A stretch of 64,000 bases of DNA from Xiphydria camelus (taxonomy: Eukaryota > Arthropoda > Insecta > Hymenoptera > Xiphydriidae), in NCBI GenBank assembly GCA_963678675.1, contig OY783191.1:10316995-10380994 (forward strand). Direction: 5' to 3'. A program made the translations under genes and the position numbers. The number at the start of each line of letters is the position of its first letter. Positions within the stretch are counted from its first letter, which is position 1. A model generated the notes under the pieces. It had not been told where the DNA came from. It did not search any database and saw nothing but the letters and a program-made list of their open reading frames with translations. Shown in pieces: positions 1-11,656 of this stretch.

Positions 1-640
1 TGTGATGACCGGAAAATGTAGAATAACTTTGTGAATTTTTTCTGATTAAAATAAAAAACGAGGGAAAAAACTTTTACAACTACATGAAGGTACATATATT
101 TTAGTATATTAGAAAAAAAAAGCAATACATAATATCAATAAACTACACAATAATACGCGATGCCGTAAAGCTTCTCTGAAAAATGTTTGGCGCATGGGCG
201 CCATTGCTGTGTCCGAATGGTATATCCAAACCAAAAAAATCAATTATTTTCTTAAACTACACGAGTCTAGCTTCAGTTAAGCGTACGGATTTATAAAAAT
301 TTTAATTTTTAACAAAGTAACGCATGTTTAAAGATAGAACTTCGAAATTTAGAGAAAAATTGCTCAGTTTTTTAATTATATCTCAACAAGTAATCGCTTA
401 ATCGAAAAAATCATACGCTTAACTGAAGATAATTCTTTTAAAAATATTCTGTGAAAATTTCAAGGTAATCGGATAAAAATTGACTGAGTTATGATGGCGC
501 CCAGTTGGAAAAATGTAGTTTCGAGATAAAAGCCTTTAAAACCGCGCGGTCAAGTTCGAGCGTATGCGCTTACTCACACAAAACCTTTCATAACTCCATA
601 AAATTTTCGAATTTCGGTTTGAAACTTAGGGAACAGATTC
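1..640. other. AT-rich non-coding, weak inverted repeat
   Basis: No convincing coding sequence. The only structure seen is a 16-18 bp inverted repeat (270-287 against 413-428, core CTTCAGTTAAGCGTA with one mismatch), possibly a relic of a small fold-back element. Confidence 0.4.
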
Positions 641-721
641 TTGAAACCTCGAACATTAAGAAAATGTAAAAATAAAAAAATCTATTTTTTGAATATATCA
701 CAGTGGCTTTCCCCCTTAAAC

Positions 722-1050
722 AGGGTGGGTAGACATTCGGTACTCGGCGAACACCGAGCGACTGCTCGGCGAATCCCGAATGTGTACACGGGTTGCTCGC
801 TACTCGCCGATGGCCGAATGTCGTGCTCGTCCAAGTATTCGCCGTTCCCGTAGTTTGTCGGTCTTTCGTGGCACATCAAAGGAAACGAATAGTCGTAAAC
901 ACACCCCACTCCATTATAATCGCCAATCTAGAGTTAATCCCACCGTCGGTCACAATAACAAGGCAGGCGGTCTGTATCCGCGAATCTAGACTACTAATGA
1001 GTTCGCAGTCCCCCACCTTTCCCGCGTCGGACGAATGGTAATGAACCGTT
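722..1050 (-). repeat. Dispersed repeat family R1, copy 1
   Basis: Read on the minus strand, 905-1020 aligns by eye with 2540-2695, 27580-27755 and 33025-33160. Shared blocks are a GGACTGCGAAC start, a 'gcctgcc..tattgcgac' middle, GGGATTAACTCTAGATT and a 'gataataatga' end. The 722-840 part is rich in CTCGGCGAA/CCGAGCG words and resembles 2940-3070. No open frame persists, so this looks like a non-coding interspersed repeat. Confidence 0.5.
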
Positions 1051-1430
1051 TCTCGCAATACCCATTCAAATACTGATATAGATGATACAGCATTGATTTT
1101 TTAAAAAGTTGGAGCATATGTGCACAGAAATTGAACAAGTTGCAATTTGTTTTGAGAAGAAAAAAAATCTTTTCAGTCGGCCGGGATTTTGGTTGAAGGA
1201 CTTGATATAACAATTTGCTTCGGTTTCGTTCCTTTCGATCGTATGCAGTGACAAAATCTCCGAAAGTATTATATTTTTGAAATTTAATTTTATGCACTAG
1301 TGACATTCCATCAAAAATACAAACTTTCGAATGATTAGATTTTATTATTTGCTGAAAAGTGTTGTTTCCACATGCATGTACTCTTTGAATTGATCCCTTT
1401 TGTATTCAGGTATACGGGTCACGGGGACCT

Positions 1431-2230
1431 TTAAACCGTCAGGCGCGGGCCTCGTAGACCGTCAGATAGTGACAGATTCTGGTGCCCCATTTTCGCATAC
1501 ATGCCTCGAAGAGGATTGAAAAGTACTTCGATGCTGAGTAGAATAAAGCGAAATTTACGAATGGCCCTTGGGGATAACATATGGAAAATTCGATTTTTCT
1601 TAACAGAAATAAAAAGGTGTCTGTTGCCCATTTTCTCATGCATACCTTGTTCACTAAATGATTCAATAAAACCTGGCTTCGGAAAACCAAAGGTATGAGT
1701 GTTGCAGGTGGCTAAAGGGTTGAAATAAGGGCGTAATCTTGTAAGAAAAAATCGAGATTTTGAGTGATTTTCCCACACATGCCTATTGGAAGTATGGAAA
1801 CGTACATCGTAACTAGCACGAAAAAAATATTGACATGTGAGTGGCGCGAATAGATAAGTAGGTACATTTTGGAGTCGTAAAAGTTAACGGATGTTTTTTC
1901 GACTTTCCAGTTATTTTGCCATGCATGCCTTTGAAACTATAGACTATTATTGATGTGTTAGACATTAAAATAAAATTGGCATGTGGACGGAACGAAGACT
2001 TGAGTCGGAAAGTTGCAGGAAAATTGTATGCAAATGGCCGCCATTTTCCCACGCATGCCTTTTGACATATGCTTAAAAAAGTGATTTTAAGTGTATATAA
2101 CGAAAGACTGGAGTGTCGGACGTGGCTATCATATTAATTATACATAATGTATTGAAAAAAGAGCTGACAGAAAAATTCTAGACATTGCCGCCATTTTCCC
2201 ACGCATGCCTTTTGACATATGCTTAGAAAA
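1431..2230. repeat. Degenerate tandem satellite, about 140 bp period
   Basis: A motif close to CCATTTTCCCACGCATGCCT recurs with the ATGCCT core at about 1501, 1642 (ATACCT), 1779, 1925, 2055 and 2205. Spacings are 141, 137, 146, 130 and 150 bp. The last two units share a longer 30 bp match. The intervening DNA is strongly diverged. Open frames on either strand here are repeat-driven and not genes. Confidence 0.6.
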
Positions 2231-2392
2231 ACTGGAGAATCGATGATAAAAGAGTACGAAACTGAACGTTTTGAATTAAATAAGAAATATGTTTTTGACC
2301 CACTAGTAAGAAGTTCTTATCGCATGAAATACTTGATTACCCTACATATCTCTTTGAAGGATTCTACAGGAAAAAAAAACGAAATCAACATT

Positions 2393-2700
2393 AGTAATCG
2401 ACTAGATTGGCGATTATAATGAAGTGATAAGAACCGACCTTCCGAGTCCACACTGCTGGGCATTCGCCAAGTAGAGCTGTCGCTCGTTGCGACTCGTTAA
2501 TTGCGACGTCCGATAATTAACCTTTCCAGGAAAGATTAACGGAGCTGCAAGCTCAATAACAGCCTAGATCATCGAAACATACCACTCGTCTCGCTATTGC
2601 GACGGATGGCGGGATTAACTCAAAATGTAATTATCGCGATAATAATGAACGGTAAGAACCGATATAGACGTCCGCTTAAGGTGCGATGGAACATTGCTAT
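2393..2700 (+). repeat. Dispersed repeat family R1, copy 2
   Basis: Contains two pieces of the same family: 'tagattggcgattataatga' at about 2403 followed by 'gaaccgaccttccgagtcca', and a second piece at 2570-2695 with the 'attgcgacggatggcgggat' block and 'aatgaacggtaagaaccgat'. The arrangement suggests nested or tandem copies. Confidence 0.5.
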
Positions 2701-2889
2701 TATAAAAATTGAAAAAATGTACTTGTAATATTACATCGATGCGTATGGGAATAACGTTCAGTTATAACTAAAGAAGCACTGTGTAAACGCTGCATCCGAA
2801 GTATTCGTTCAGGATGCTCTCTCGACTTTTGCAAATAATTCCCAAACTCACATGCATTTTAAGAACATTGAAGAAATTTGCACTTATTT

Positions 2890-3115
2890 ATAAGCCTCAG
2901 GTAAGAATCGACCTTCCGAGTCCACACTACTCGGTCTTCGCCGGGTAGAGCTGTCCCTCGGTGGTCACCGAGCGGTCGCTCGGTATTCGCCAAATTCCGA
3001 ATGTTCGGGCTCGACCTTAAAGCCTCGTTGACATCGACGAGCATTGCTCGGCACTCGCCGAATCCCGCGTGTTTACCGGCATCTTTATACTACTCGGCGA
3101 ATTCACGCGTGAGAA
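2890..3115 (+). repeat. Dispersed repeat family R1, GC-rich part
   Basis: Starts with nearly the same block as 2428-2460 ('gaccttccgagtccacac') and continues with CTCGG/CGAGC-rich sequence like that at 722-840. Non-coding. Confidence 0.4.
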
Positions 3116-3313
3116 AATTTTGCGCAGTAATTTTCTTTTAATGCCAGTGTCGACAAGATCGGAAAGGCGACAGAGCGGAAGTAAAATGAAGAAGCAGTTA
3201 CAAGGTTTGACCGCAAAAGCATTTCCGTTTTACCGAAGTAGTCAATCAGACTCTGCGAGACGAGTCTGTAATGTGATCTGATACATTAGGTATAACTCGA
3301 CAGGAGCTTCTAG

Positions 3314-3577
3314 ATGATTTTTATTTTCTTCGATTTTAACTTAACCTTTTCACGCATGGTGAGCATATTAATATACGGATTCAAGAATTTTTTAAGATTT
3401 ATTTTGAATAAGACACTTGATCACATTACGAATTTGTACTTACCCCAAAATTATGAACATATAGTCTATACCTCATACCTTATATATACCTTCATGCTCG
3501 CTATTTCGATTGTATTGACTTCTCTCATTACTTATATAGGAATGATAAAGCGATCAATGTTCGCAGAAATTATGCTA
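3314..3577 (+). other. Short hydrophobic open frame, unrecognised
   Basis: An 85-residue open segment with one likely membrane stretch (about residues 52-75, IYTFMLAISIVLTSLITYIG) preceded by polar sequence and followed by KRSMF. Such a pattern occurs in insect chemoreceptor exons, but I see no diagnostic motif. Its last six codons, past 3577, come from the terminal repeat of the adjacent MITE, so the apparent stop is not an original gene end. AT-rich DNA can yield such frames by chance. Confidence 0.15.
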
Positions 3578-4076
3578 CACTGGAAAAAAACATGAATCGT
3601 ATAAATGGATTGTTTAGCTATAACAGCTATATTTTCTAACTATCTCTTATATTTAGCTACTGTTAGCTACGAAATATTGCTGTTATGGCAATACTAGAGT
3701 AACTATTTGGTGAGATAGGTATTCCACTAATTGTAAGAGTAGTGCTATCTAGCGCGCTATTGCCACAATAGTGCATTTGACTATGATAGCCATTATTTAG
3801 CGCTTTATATTTATTTATGATAGCATTTATTTAGCGCTTTAGCAGGAATATAGATAGCTCTGACAGCTATGTAACCAAACAGTTTGTAATACTATCCATC
3901 CTATTACTATAAGAGGGGAGTAAATAGTTATATTTGAAATATCGTGGTAGTGCTATGTTAGCCAGAATTAGTAACAGAATTGATATTGCTAATTTAAATA
4001 TGCAGTTTTATACATGGAACTCTCTCCTTTTAGCTTTCTATTATATTGCTATAGGAGTCATACTTTTTTTCCAATG
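3578..4076. mobile_element. TA-flanked MITE (Tc1/mariner-like)
   Basis: The terminal inverted repeats are CACTGGAAAAAAACATGA at the left and the complement of CATTGGAAAAAAAGTATGA at the right, each flanked by TA (3576-3577, 4077-4078). The 499 bp interior has no ORF and is crowded with TAGCTAT/ATAGCTA words. A TA duplication is the hallmark of the Tc1/mariner superfamily. The similar TIR of the 31373-32236 element suggests related families. Confidence 0.75.
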
Positions 4077-4079
4077 TAA

Positions 4080-5836
4080 AAGCATTGTTTTTAACAAGAA
4101 AATGTTATTCTAAAATAGGAGAACTAAATTTTAATGTTTATAGCCGACAATCTTTAATAAATGTCAATTAATGAAATTATGAGATATACTGTTTATATTT
4201 ATGTATCTGTTGGATGTAATAATATAGGTATTTACGAATAAAGAGATGCTTTTGCTAATATCGCAAATAAATAGATAATAAGTAGTAAACGCTTTATTTC
4301 TATTTATATGACTCAATTTCTCCGAACAGGAGAGGTGGTGTTTACGGAACTCTTTAGGGACCGTGTCCAATCAAGAGCAAAACGTGGGACAGTTCAAATC
4401 CTTCACGGTCGATTGAACTGCCTTCACCTTGACTGATCGTTGGTTGAGTGAGGCTCGTTGGCCCTGATCGATCGCCGTGCAAGTCACCTGCAGTGGTTTC
4501 GCCGCGTTGGATACGATCAAGAGAGTAGGAGACCTTAAACTTAAACGCGCTCCTTTTATTTCATTGGCAGAATTGGAAATTCTAGTATTTTTTATAACGT
4601 TAATAATTCGTTCAATTTATAGTAGGAATCTAACATTTTAAGATGGGATTTTAATACCTATCTCACATAGCACGCAAAGTTTCAGAAATATTTCAAAAAC
4701 GTTACAACGTAGCATATGAAATGTTTTTAAAAATATTTCTGTTATGTTTCTGGTAGATGCAATGCGAAATATTACATGCATCGCGTTACTGATACATCAG
4801 ACAATGTCTTAAAATTAATACTGCAATTAACAGATTTTTGAAATGTATCACACGTTCAGTTCGAAATATGAATTCAAACATTTTATTTTAATCTAAAATT
4901 GCATTTGTGATGTTACTAAAACATCGTAATATTTCAAAATTAATATTGCAGCCCAGAGATTGCGAAAACACATCAAATGCATTAGATTTGAAATGTGAAT
5001 TTACAAGGAAACTTTGCGAGGTGTCCACCCTCAAATGTTGCAGTCCACGAAATCTCCTTTTGATATGTTGTAGTCCACGAAAAATTAAGAGGCACGGGAA
5101 AGTCGGGATCCTCATGGGGTGGTTTTGCAGTTTCGGGTACAAACGCCGTACCTACGCGAACAAAACCCATGGCAAATTATTCATTATAACGCGTAATGGA
5201 AATGCACATTAACTTGGCCATGGGGGTGAGAAAAGAGGGGGTGCACCACCTCTTCCAAATCCATTTTTTTTTCTTGAACGTGAAAACTGTTATTTCTATT
5301 TCGATCGGACTACTTGCATTTTATAGAAGGTGCAATATTAAAGAACAACAGTTTTTGCGTTTTAACTGAATACCGCTTCCTTAAGGGGTTACTTACCCCT
5401 TGATTGTGAACTCGAACATCCTACCACTATAAATTAATTTTTTTTCCAATATTGCAATAATAGATACTTAAATAATCAAATTTACGTAAATATAACAGAT
5501 TTTAATTCCATCGCAATATTTATCAACCGATTCTGTCGGTATACATGATAAATGAATTTCATCTGCTATATATAAGAGTGTGATTCACATTATTATCTCT
5601 TATGATTTCACTTTACATCTAGTAGGTTAATTTTCAATAAATAAGGTTAGATATTTCATATCATTTTTTACAGCTACATTCGTCTATGGTCAAATATCTA
5701 TAATGATTACTTTTGTCTTATCAGTACTTCTCCGTGCAACTGATCTACTAGTATAGTCATAGTCAGTATAGCTGTCATATAAGATGAGTATTTCAGTACC
5801 AGTTTAGTTCGTGGAAAGAAAACGTTCCTTTTCTCA
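4080..5836. other. No gene seen
   Basis: AT-rich with a GC-richer patch at 4360-4520. An imperfect duplication (about 4810-4880 versus 4925-5000, both with 'aaaattaatattgca' and 'gaaatatgaattcaaa'-type words) underlies the open frames here. Nothing recognisable as coding. Confidence 0.4.
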
Positions 5837-6187
5837 GTGGAAATTATTATGATAATGAAAATTAACCCATTAAACGTTGTACGTCTACTGCTTCTTACAT
5901 TTGAGGGAACAAATATCCCTGACAGTCCTATAAATAATGAAAAGCTAGAATTGAAAGACAGTTTCGAGAGAATATTATTAGATGGTATGAATAATTACAA
6001 TGGCATTCAGGCTGTAGTAGAAAGTACTTTGGATTTCCAAAAATGTTTCCAAGAATGGGAATCCATTTCGGTTGAAGATAAAATCGACTTGCACTGGGGA
6101 CGTGAAGAATCTCCTGACAGCTGCACCAGTGATAACGAAGCTTTAAGTTGGTCTACAGTGTCGACGCCTCCCTTAGTGGCATTATAA
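5837..6187 (+). other. Unrecognised 116-codon open frame
   Basis: Opens with GTG at 5837; the first ATG is at 5849. After a short hydrophobic start the protein is acidic and serine-rich, with an LHWGREESPDSCTSDNE stretch near the C-terminus. Composition is more protein-like than surrounding random frames. A TATA-like CATATAAG lies at 5776 and TCAGT at 5793. It ends 5 bp before a convergent piggyBac remnant, so it could be part of a transposon or an exon of an unknown gene. I recognise no family. Confidence 0.25.
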
Positions 6188-6191
6188 TAAG

Positions 6192-6515
6192 TTATAATTT
6201 CTGGCTTTTTTGCTCATCAGTGTTTTCATCGATCGCACCTGATTCATACATGGATGACACAAGAAGTATAAACTTGTTTTTCTTAGGAACATAGGAAACC
6301 AACACTTTGCCCTCATTGTAACCGATTAGCGATGAATTCATCTGGCGTCGTTTAGTGATCACGAAAACAGGTGGAAGTTCAATCTTGTTCTTCCTGAGAG
6401 TGGCTATGACTCTAGTACGATGAATATTCTGTAGCTCATTGTTGAGAGGAATGGAGTTGAACCAGTTGTCCATTATTAGGTTTCGTCCTGTTCCTAAGAT
6501 TGATGCTCCTATTCG
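6192..6515 (-). pseudogene. piggyBac transposase fragment
   Basis: The minus-strand reading contains the block of piggyBac transposases (DDE_Tnp_1_7) around the catalytic aspartate: GTGRNLIMDNWFNSIPL, then a basic LRKNKIELPP stretch and SYVPKKNKFILLVSSM followed by an acidic end. The frame is open for about 105 residues (roughly 600 in a full protein). No upstream domain and no flanking TTAA termini are seen, so this is a fragment. It abuts a mariner fragment on the opposite strand. Confidence 0.85.
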
Positions 6516-6639
6516 TTTTACAACTGCGCTGGTCTGCAGTCAAGGACGTTAGGACCTGGTGGCTGTTTTCCAGTATAAATTTCAACTTGTGCCGTATAAT
6601 ACGTACCTGCACCGACCATGACAACACCAGAAAATGCAA

Positions 6640-6804
6640 AACGAATTATCTGATATGCGATTCAAAACATTTGAAGAAGCGCAAAAATGGGTCGATAACT
6701 TGCTCATCTCGCAAGATGAAACTTTCTTTGCGGAAGGCATCCGTGAATTGCCTAAAAGATGGCTGAAGGTCATTGAAAGTGAAGGGGATTATTTTGATGG
6801 ATAA
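6640..6804 (+). pseudogene. mariner transposase C-terminal fragment
   Basis: Fifty-four codons ending in TAA read like a mariner C-terminus: a KTFEEAQKWVDNLL helix, FFAEGIRELPKRW, then KVIESEGDYFDG and stop. This normally follows the third catalytic aspartate. The downstream DNA to about 6900 (ending in 'cttatttgtacacctaata') looks like the 3' UTR and terminal repeat. The catalytic core is missing. Confidence 0.85.
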
Positions 6805-7151
6805 ATGTATTTTACTTTTTTCAAGAATAAATTTTGAATTTTTGCAAAAGTGTCCTAAAACTTATTTGTACACCTAATAGTTTTGCTGTTTGAGCGCTCA
6901 TATTTCTCGCCCGGAAATTCAGCGTTTACACGTACCTGGCATGGTGTATGTACGATATACTCGAGGACAATGAATCTGTCCGGTCCGCTTTTATTCTATG
7001 ATTTTCAGCCTGTAATTGATTGGCGAAAATAATTCAACTAATTGTCGAGCTTCGTAGATTAAAAGCGGGTCCGCATATGTACCCATGCAGAAAAAAAGTT
7101 AGGGAAATTGCAAGGACCTTTCTATATTTTCTCTAAATTTGTTAGGGCCCC

Positions 7152-7880
7152 TGTCAGGATATCCGACAGGCGCATGATCGGAGCTGTCATGAGTTTACAT
7201 CTCTTGCCCTACTAGGGATTCCGTAACACGGGTTAAGGGTTAAGTTGAATTAATCGTTAGTGTAAATAATTATTTAATAATCATTAATTAAATAAATTAG
7301 TAGGGATTAAAATATACACGGATCGCCCTTGATATAGGTATTCGTAGGTATAGGGATCTCTCTCGAAAAGTAACCGCAATTTGAGCGTGCAAGTTAGGGA
7401 TCAATTTACACACCCCATAATACTTTCAAACATTAAAACGCCGTGGTTGATGGAGCCTAATCGCGAAACGACTAGCTTGGAAAGCGTTTGTGAATCGCCC
7501 GCAGTAATTAGCAATTAAGTTATACATCGGTTATCTCTGAACCCAACGCCAAGGAGATCCCTTAATTATGGGATCGAGAGCCGACGCTGACCGGCCGCGC
7601 ATCTTTTAGATCTCTCGGATCGTTTCCCGAACATTGAGAGCCGAGAGATCGGATCCTCCGTAGGATATCTTATATACCTCTCGAACATTCGATAAGTGGC
7701 TGCGGGATATCGTACGACCACGTATAGGTAGTTATAAGACCGAGATGTAATTAAGAGCACTCTGATTCGAAGCGCTCTGCTCTTCTCTCTTACGCATTAA
7801 ATCAATGTAAACTATTGCCCGACCGCGAGGCTTGCTTCGATCGTTGATTTATGGACTTATCCTCGTATGCAGAACGGGAG
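7152..7880 (+). repeat. Possible solo LTR
   Basis: Starts TGTCAGGATATCCGACAGGC, an internally palindromic TG start like BEL/Pao or gypsy LTRs, and is moderately GC-rich with no ORF. A CT-rich block and a possible polyadenylation region ('cgcattaaatcaatgtaaac') lie near 7790-7815. The 3' end and target duplication could not be fixed and no second copy is in the window, so the assignment is weak. Confidence 0.2.
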
Positions 7881-7969
7881 TTCGACGATGTGATTCATCT
7901 ATGATTCATCTATACTCCATACTGTTGTTGTTATTGTTCTATTTAAATGCGAAAATGAGTTTGCCTGTA

Positions 7970-8210
7970 TACTGCCCAACTATGGAGAAAGGCAGTAACT
8001 AGCAAAACAAATCGAAGTGCGTTTTTTGGTACCATTGAATATCTTGAATTATTTTGTACCCAAATTTCATACCCTTTTTTAGTGTTAAAGCTAGATTTTA
8101 TTAGTAATCTGTCTTGGAAACCCTTCGGCTAAAGGCATCGAAGTTAAAGTTGATTTTCTACAAATTTTTGTCGGTTAGCAGTTACTGCCTTTCTCCATAG
8201 TTGGGCAGTA
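7970..8210. mobile_element. 241 bp MITE with TA duplication
   Basis: Perfect inverted termini of about 33 bp beginning TACTGCCCAACTATGGAGAA, flanked by TA at 7968-7969 and 8211-8212. The interior is short and non-coding. It was inserted into a sequence that continues as a Helitron-like repeat at 8213. Confidence 0.8.
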
Positions 8211-8212
8211 TA

Positions 8213-8400
8213 CCTGTATTTGTTACCTCTTCACGGCTAAACTACAGAACCGATTTTGATGAAATTTGGCAGAGAGATAATTTAAGACCCACAGAGAGAT
8301 ACATAGGGTATTTAGCGCCATTATAGTCGTATAAATTCAATTTGGCGAATACCGATCTAGGCCACTACTAGTGTCCCCTTCTGGGCAAATGTGGAACTTA
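8213..8400 (+). repeat. Helitron-like fragment
   Basis: Carries CTCTTCACGGCTAAAC followed by AACCGATTTTGATGAAATTT, a motif close to the one near the 5' end of the complete Helitron at 9612 (CGACCGATTTTTATGAAATT). Known non-autonomous Helitrons of insects share this kind of 5' block. No 3' terminus is seen. Confidence 0.35.
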
Positions 8401-8927
8401 AAGAACAACTAGAATTTCTTTCACTACTTTCTCCATGATTAAAACGAAAATCATAAAGTGAAAGTACTTTTCATATATAAATAGACTGAAAAAATTTCCT
8501 GAAATCATAACCACTATGCAATGATAACGAAATCGGAAAATATTATAAAATTACTGCTAGCAGACAATCCGATACACGACGGCGTCCATGTTATTATAAT
8601 AACAATACTTTTATTAATTTGAGTCATAGCCTAAGTCGATTCTATTTCGGGAAATGTAGTAGGTATGGCACGTAGATTAAAAAAAAATTATTTCACTTTG
8701 CGAAAATGAGTAATTGCGGAGAAACCAGTGAAACTAATTTTCCAAACATAATGCCAGTTTTCCGTAAACAATATTGATTAGAAAGTGTAGAACTGTATGG
8801 AACTTTTGCGACTGGAGGGAAGCTAGCTCCAAACGATCAGAAATCAAAATTTCCTGTTGACTCTCAAGCCCACTTAAGATGACGGCATTCAATGAAATCC
8901 TGCAAGCGACATCAGTGGCGTGCAGTT

Positions 8928-8946
8928 GGGGGGGGGGGGGGGGGGG
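8928..8946 (+). repeat. Poly-G run
   Basis: Nineteen consecutive G, preceded by CAGTGGCGTGCAGTT. CAGTGGCG followed by a G run resembles some hAT-type termini, but no partner end was found. Confidence 0.5.
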
Positions 8947-8949
8947 CAC

Positions 8950-9611
8950 ATGCCTCATTGATATCGAACACATTGATATTCATTAATTAAAAAAAGAATA
9001 CAGTATGTATTCGAGGAAGTTTGGTATAGGCGATTTACGGTATATTTTAAACCGTACGCTAGTGGTTGTTGACTTGAGTAGGTTGTAATGATTGGTTCTA
9101 ACGACTTACCAGTATGTGCCCGGCAATCGTTTCCGTAGAAAATCTCTGAGCCGTGATCGCTGGGCAGACGCAAACACGTGGCCACGAGGAAAATGTAAAA
9201 CATTGATTAGGGTTATTGCGTTCCGAAATTAGTCCACCGGTTATCATCACAGAAATGAGACGCGTAATAATCGTCGCCAAAAATCAGAATGTTTTAATTT
9301 TAAAGATACATATCGAAACCTAATAATTTTGTATAATTTCAACAATATTAAGGCTCTGACAAATAGAAAGCGGACTGGGCCTTCCGATTCCTGCGAACTT
9401 TGTACCGAGTAATGTTGCATCATCCTAGTCAAACAGAAGGCGGCCTACCGCGGCGGACCAGTAGAGTTCGCGGCGGATAGTGAACCAGTATTGCACATTT
9501 AACTTAGACTTACCAATATAAAGTATTTTTGAACATACATTTGTAAAAATGTAAAAGTATTTTCAAAAATACAAATAATTTACAAAAATTTACACTAGTG
9601 GACCTGATTTA
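8950..9611. other. No gene seen
   Basis: Unremarkable AT-rich DNA. A short GC-rich patch (9440-9475, GCGG repeats) and several ACAAATTTACA-like words are the only features. Confidence 0.3.
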
Positions 9612-10060
9612 TCTATATATATATAAAAATCTCGTGTCACGGTGTTTGTGGTCGCACTCCTACGAAACGGCTCGACCGATTTTTATGAAATTTTTTATGT
9701 TTATTTGGTAGGTATGAGAATAGGTTGTAAAGTATATTTCATACCGCTAGGTGATTAGGGTGTTCCTATTCAGAAATTTTTTTTTATTTTTTCGACAATT
9801 TTTTTAAAATTTTTTGTTTGATTTGGAATTAAAAATATTTTTAACCACAAATTTTCACCCTCCTACCCCCACCCTAAAATTTTTTAATCGCGATTTTAGT
9901 ATTTCTGTATGAACAATATCAAAATAATTTAACCGCCGTTCGTATTTCAAACAGAACAGAACAGAATATTTAATTTATATGTAATTAAAATATATTTCGT
10001 TTTTAAGTTAACACAAAATTGATCATTTTGAGGCGGTATGAAGTTCGCCGGGTCAGCTAG
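9612..10060 (+). mobile_element. Non-autonomous Helitron
   Basis: Begins TCTATATATATATAAAAATC directly after an A and ends GCCGGGTCAGCTAG directly before a T. That fits Helitron rules: 5' TC, 3' CTRR, insertion between A and T, no target duplication, no terminal inverted repeat. The 3' end 'aagttcgccgggtcagctag' is typical of insect Helitrons. The 449 bp carries no helicase, so mobility would need Rep/helicase in trans. Confidence 0.85.
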
Positions 10061-10221
10061 TAGTTTTATAATACTTTCGTATATTCAAATGTATATCGAA
10101 TTCACACATTCTTCTAATGGTGTAGGTATGTAAGATTTGAAAAATCAATCAATTTTATAGAAGGATTGAATGCAAATAGTATCGATACATATAAATATTT
10201 CAATGAACATTGATGCCATGT

Positions 10222-11179
10222 TGTCACGTCATGGACAACTAGATTTACTACTAACTATCAATTCGGGGGAAACAATAGGGATCATCGATACAATCAACAC
10301 ATTTTATATCGCAAAAGAATATTCTGTTGCTACTAACCTTTCTTTGACTTTCGATCTCTCTCTCTCTCTCTCTTTCTCTCTCGGGTTGCCGTGTGGTCCT
10401 TGCTAGGAGAGGACTGGCTCTCTCTCTCTACTCTCTCCTTAGGGCTTTCCTTTTTCGATTACTTGCAAAGGACTGGGCGACACGAATCACAACACCGATT
10501 GGTTAACGGATTTTATTTTTAAGCAACTAATGAACTTGATACAAAGCCACAAACACTGATCTGATTACAATCAAATTCGCAGTGGAAACTCAACTAAATT
10601 TCTGCACTAAGATTCTGCTTAAATTCTGCTTAAATTCTGCGCTAAGATTCTGCACTAAAAACTTGCACTAATCTAATTGATACTGGAAGCTGTGCTAATA
10701 TTCTGCACTCTCTGATTAGAGAGTCTCCTTTTATTTCATTTTCGCGGGGGTGGTTCCTATCCCTGTTCCGGTGGGGGCGACCAATGGTCAAGCTTGATTC
10801 TTCGTCCTAGGTGGGGTCCAGCTTGACGTTTTGCAAAGGGGGGGAAGAAGATGCCTTGATCTAGTTTTTGATGGCACGTGCATCGCTGAGGTCTTCGCGG
10901 AACTTCCGGCCTCTCGCATCGATGACACGTCGTTATTGCGTCCCATAGAGTGTGATGAAGTTATGATCTGTTGAAGGCTCCTTGAAGTGTTTCGCTTTCC
11001 GTTTCGTTCGTCGCTGCGTAGGAGAGTGTTTGTTCCTGTTTGGGATTTGATCTGTCCGGGCTGTTACATGATTGCTTATCCTCTATCTCTCCATGAGAAT
11101 TTATTTATCGCTCGCTCGCACGCGCATACCTCTATTACTTCTATGAATACGGCTGCGTAGGAATTTTCAAGACGTAACA
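10222..11179 (-). repeat. 3' LTR of gypsy element
   Basis: Element-sense 3' LTR, 958 bp, TG...CA ends on the minus strand (TGTTACGTC start, TGACGTGACA end). Contains a TC/GA microsatellite near 10360 and a repeated TAAATTCTGC block around 10600-10650. Confidence 0.95.
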
Positions 11180-11190
11180 CCTCCCCCCTT
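11180..11190 (-). promoter_or_regulatory. Polypurine tract of gypsy element
   Basis: Minus-strand AAGGGGGGAGG lies immediately upstream of the 3' LTR, the expected place for plus-strand DNA priming. Confidence 0.9.
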
Positions 11191-11656
11191 AAATCTGAAC
11201 GTTAGGTGAGCCTAACGTGAAGGTTGGGATTCATATTCCTCTTTTAAAGCTTTTGAATTTAATCAGGAATGTATATGATTATTAAGCCGTGTTCATGGAT
11301 TTTTTTTCTTAAAACTGTATCTCGAATATTTAAAGAAGTTAACAAAAATTGTATATATCTATGAGTTATTAAATTTAATGATTAACGGATTACTAAATTA
11401 TAGATGATTGCAAAAATAAATGATTATTATATTGAAAATAAAATTAAGTTGTGATTATAAATGTTTTGTAAAATCAATAATTAATCATTAAATCAGTAAT
11501 TAAATATATAATGGATTAGCGTAATTAACAAAGAAAAGTAAGTAAAACGAGTTATTAAGGGAAATAATGTGTGGAAGGAATTTACTTGTAGAAGGGAAAA
11601 AAAATAGGAAAGAAAAATTGTAGATAGGATAAATAGGATTACAGGTCTTCTTCTTC

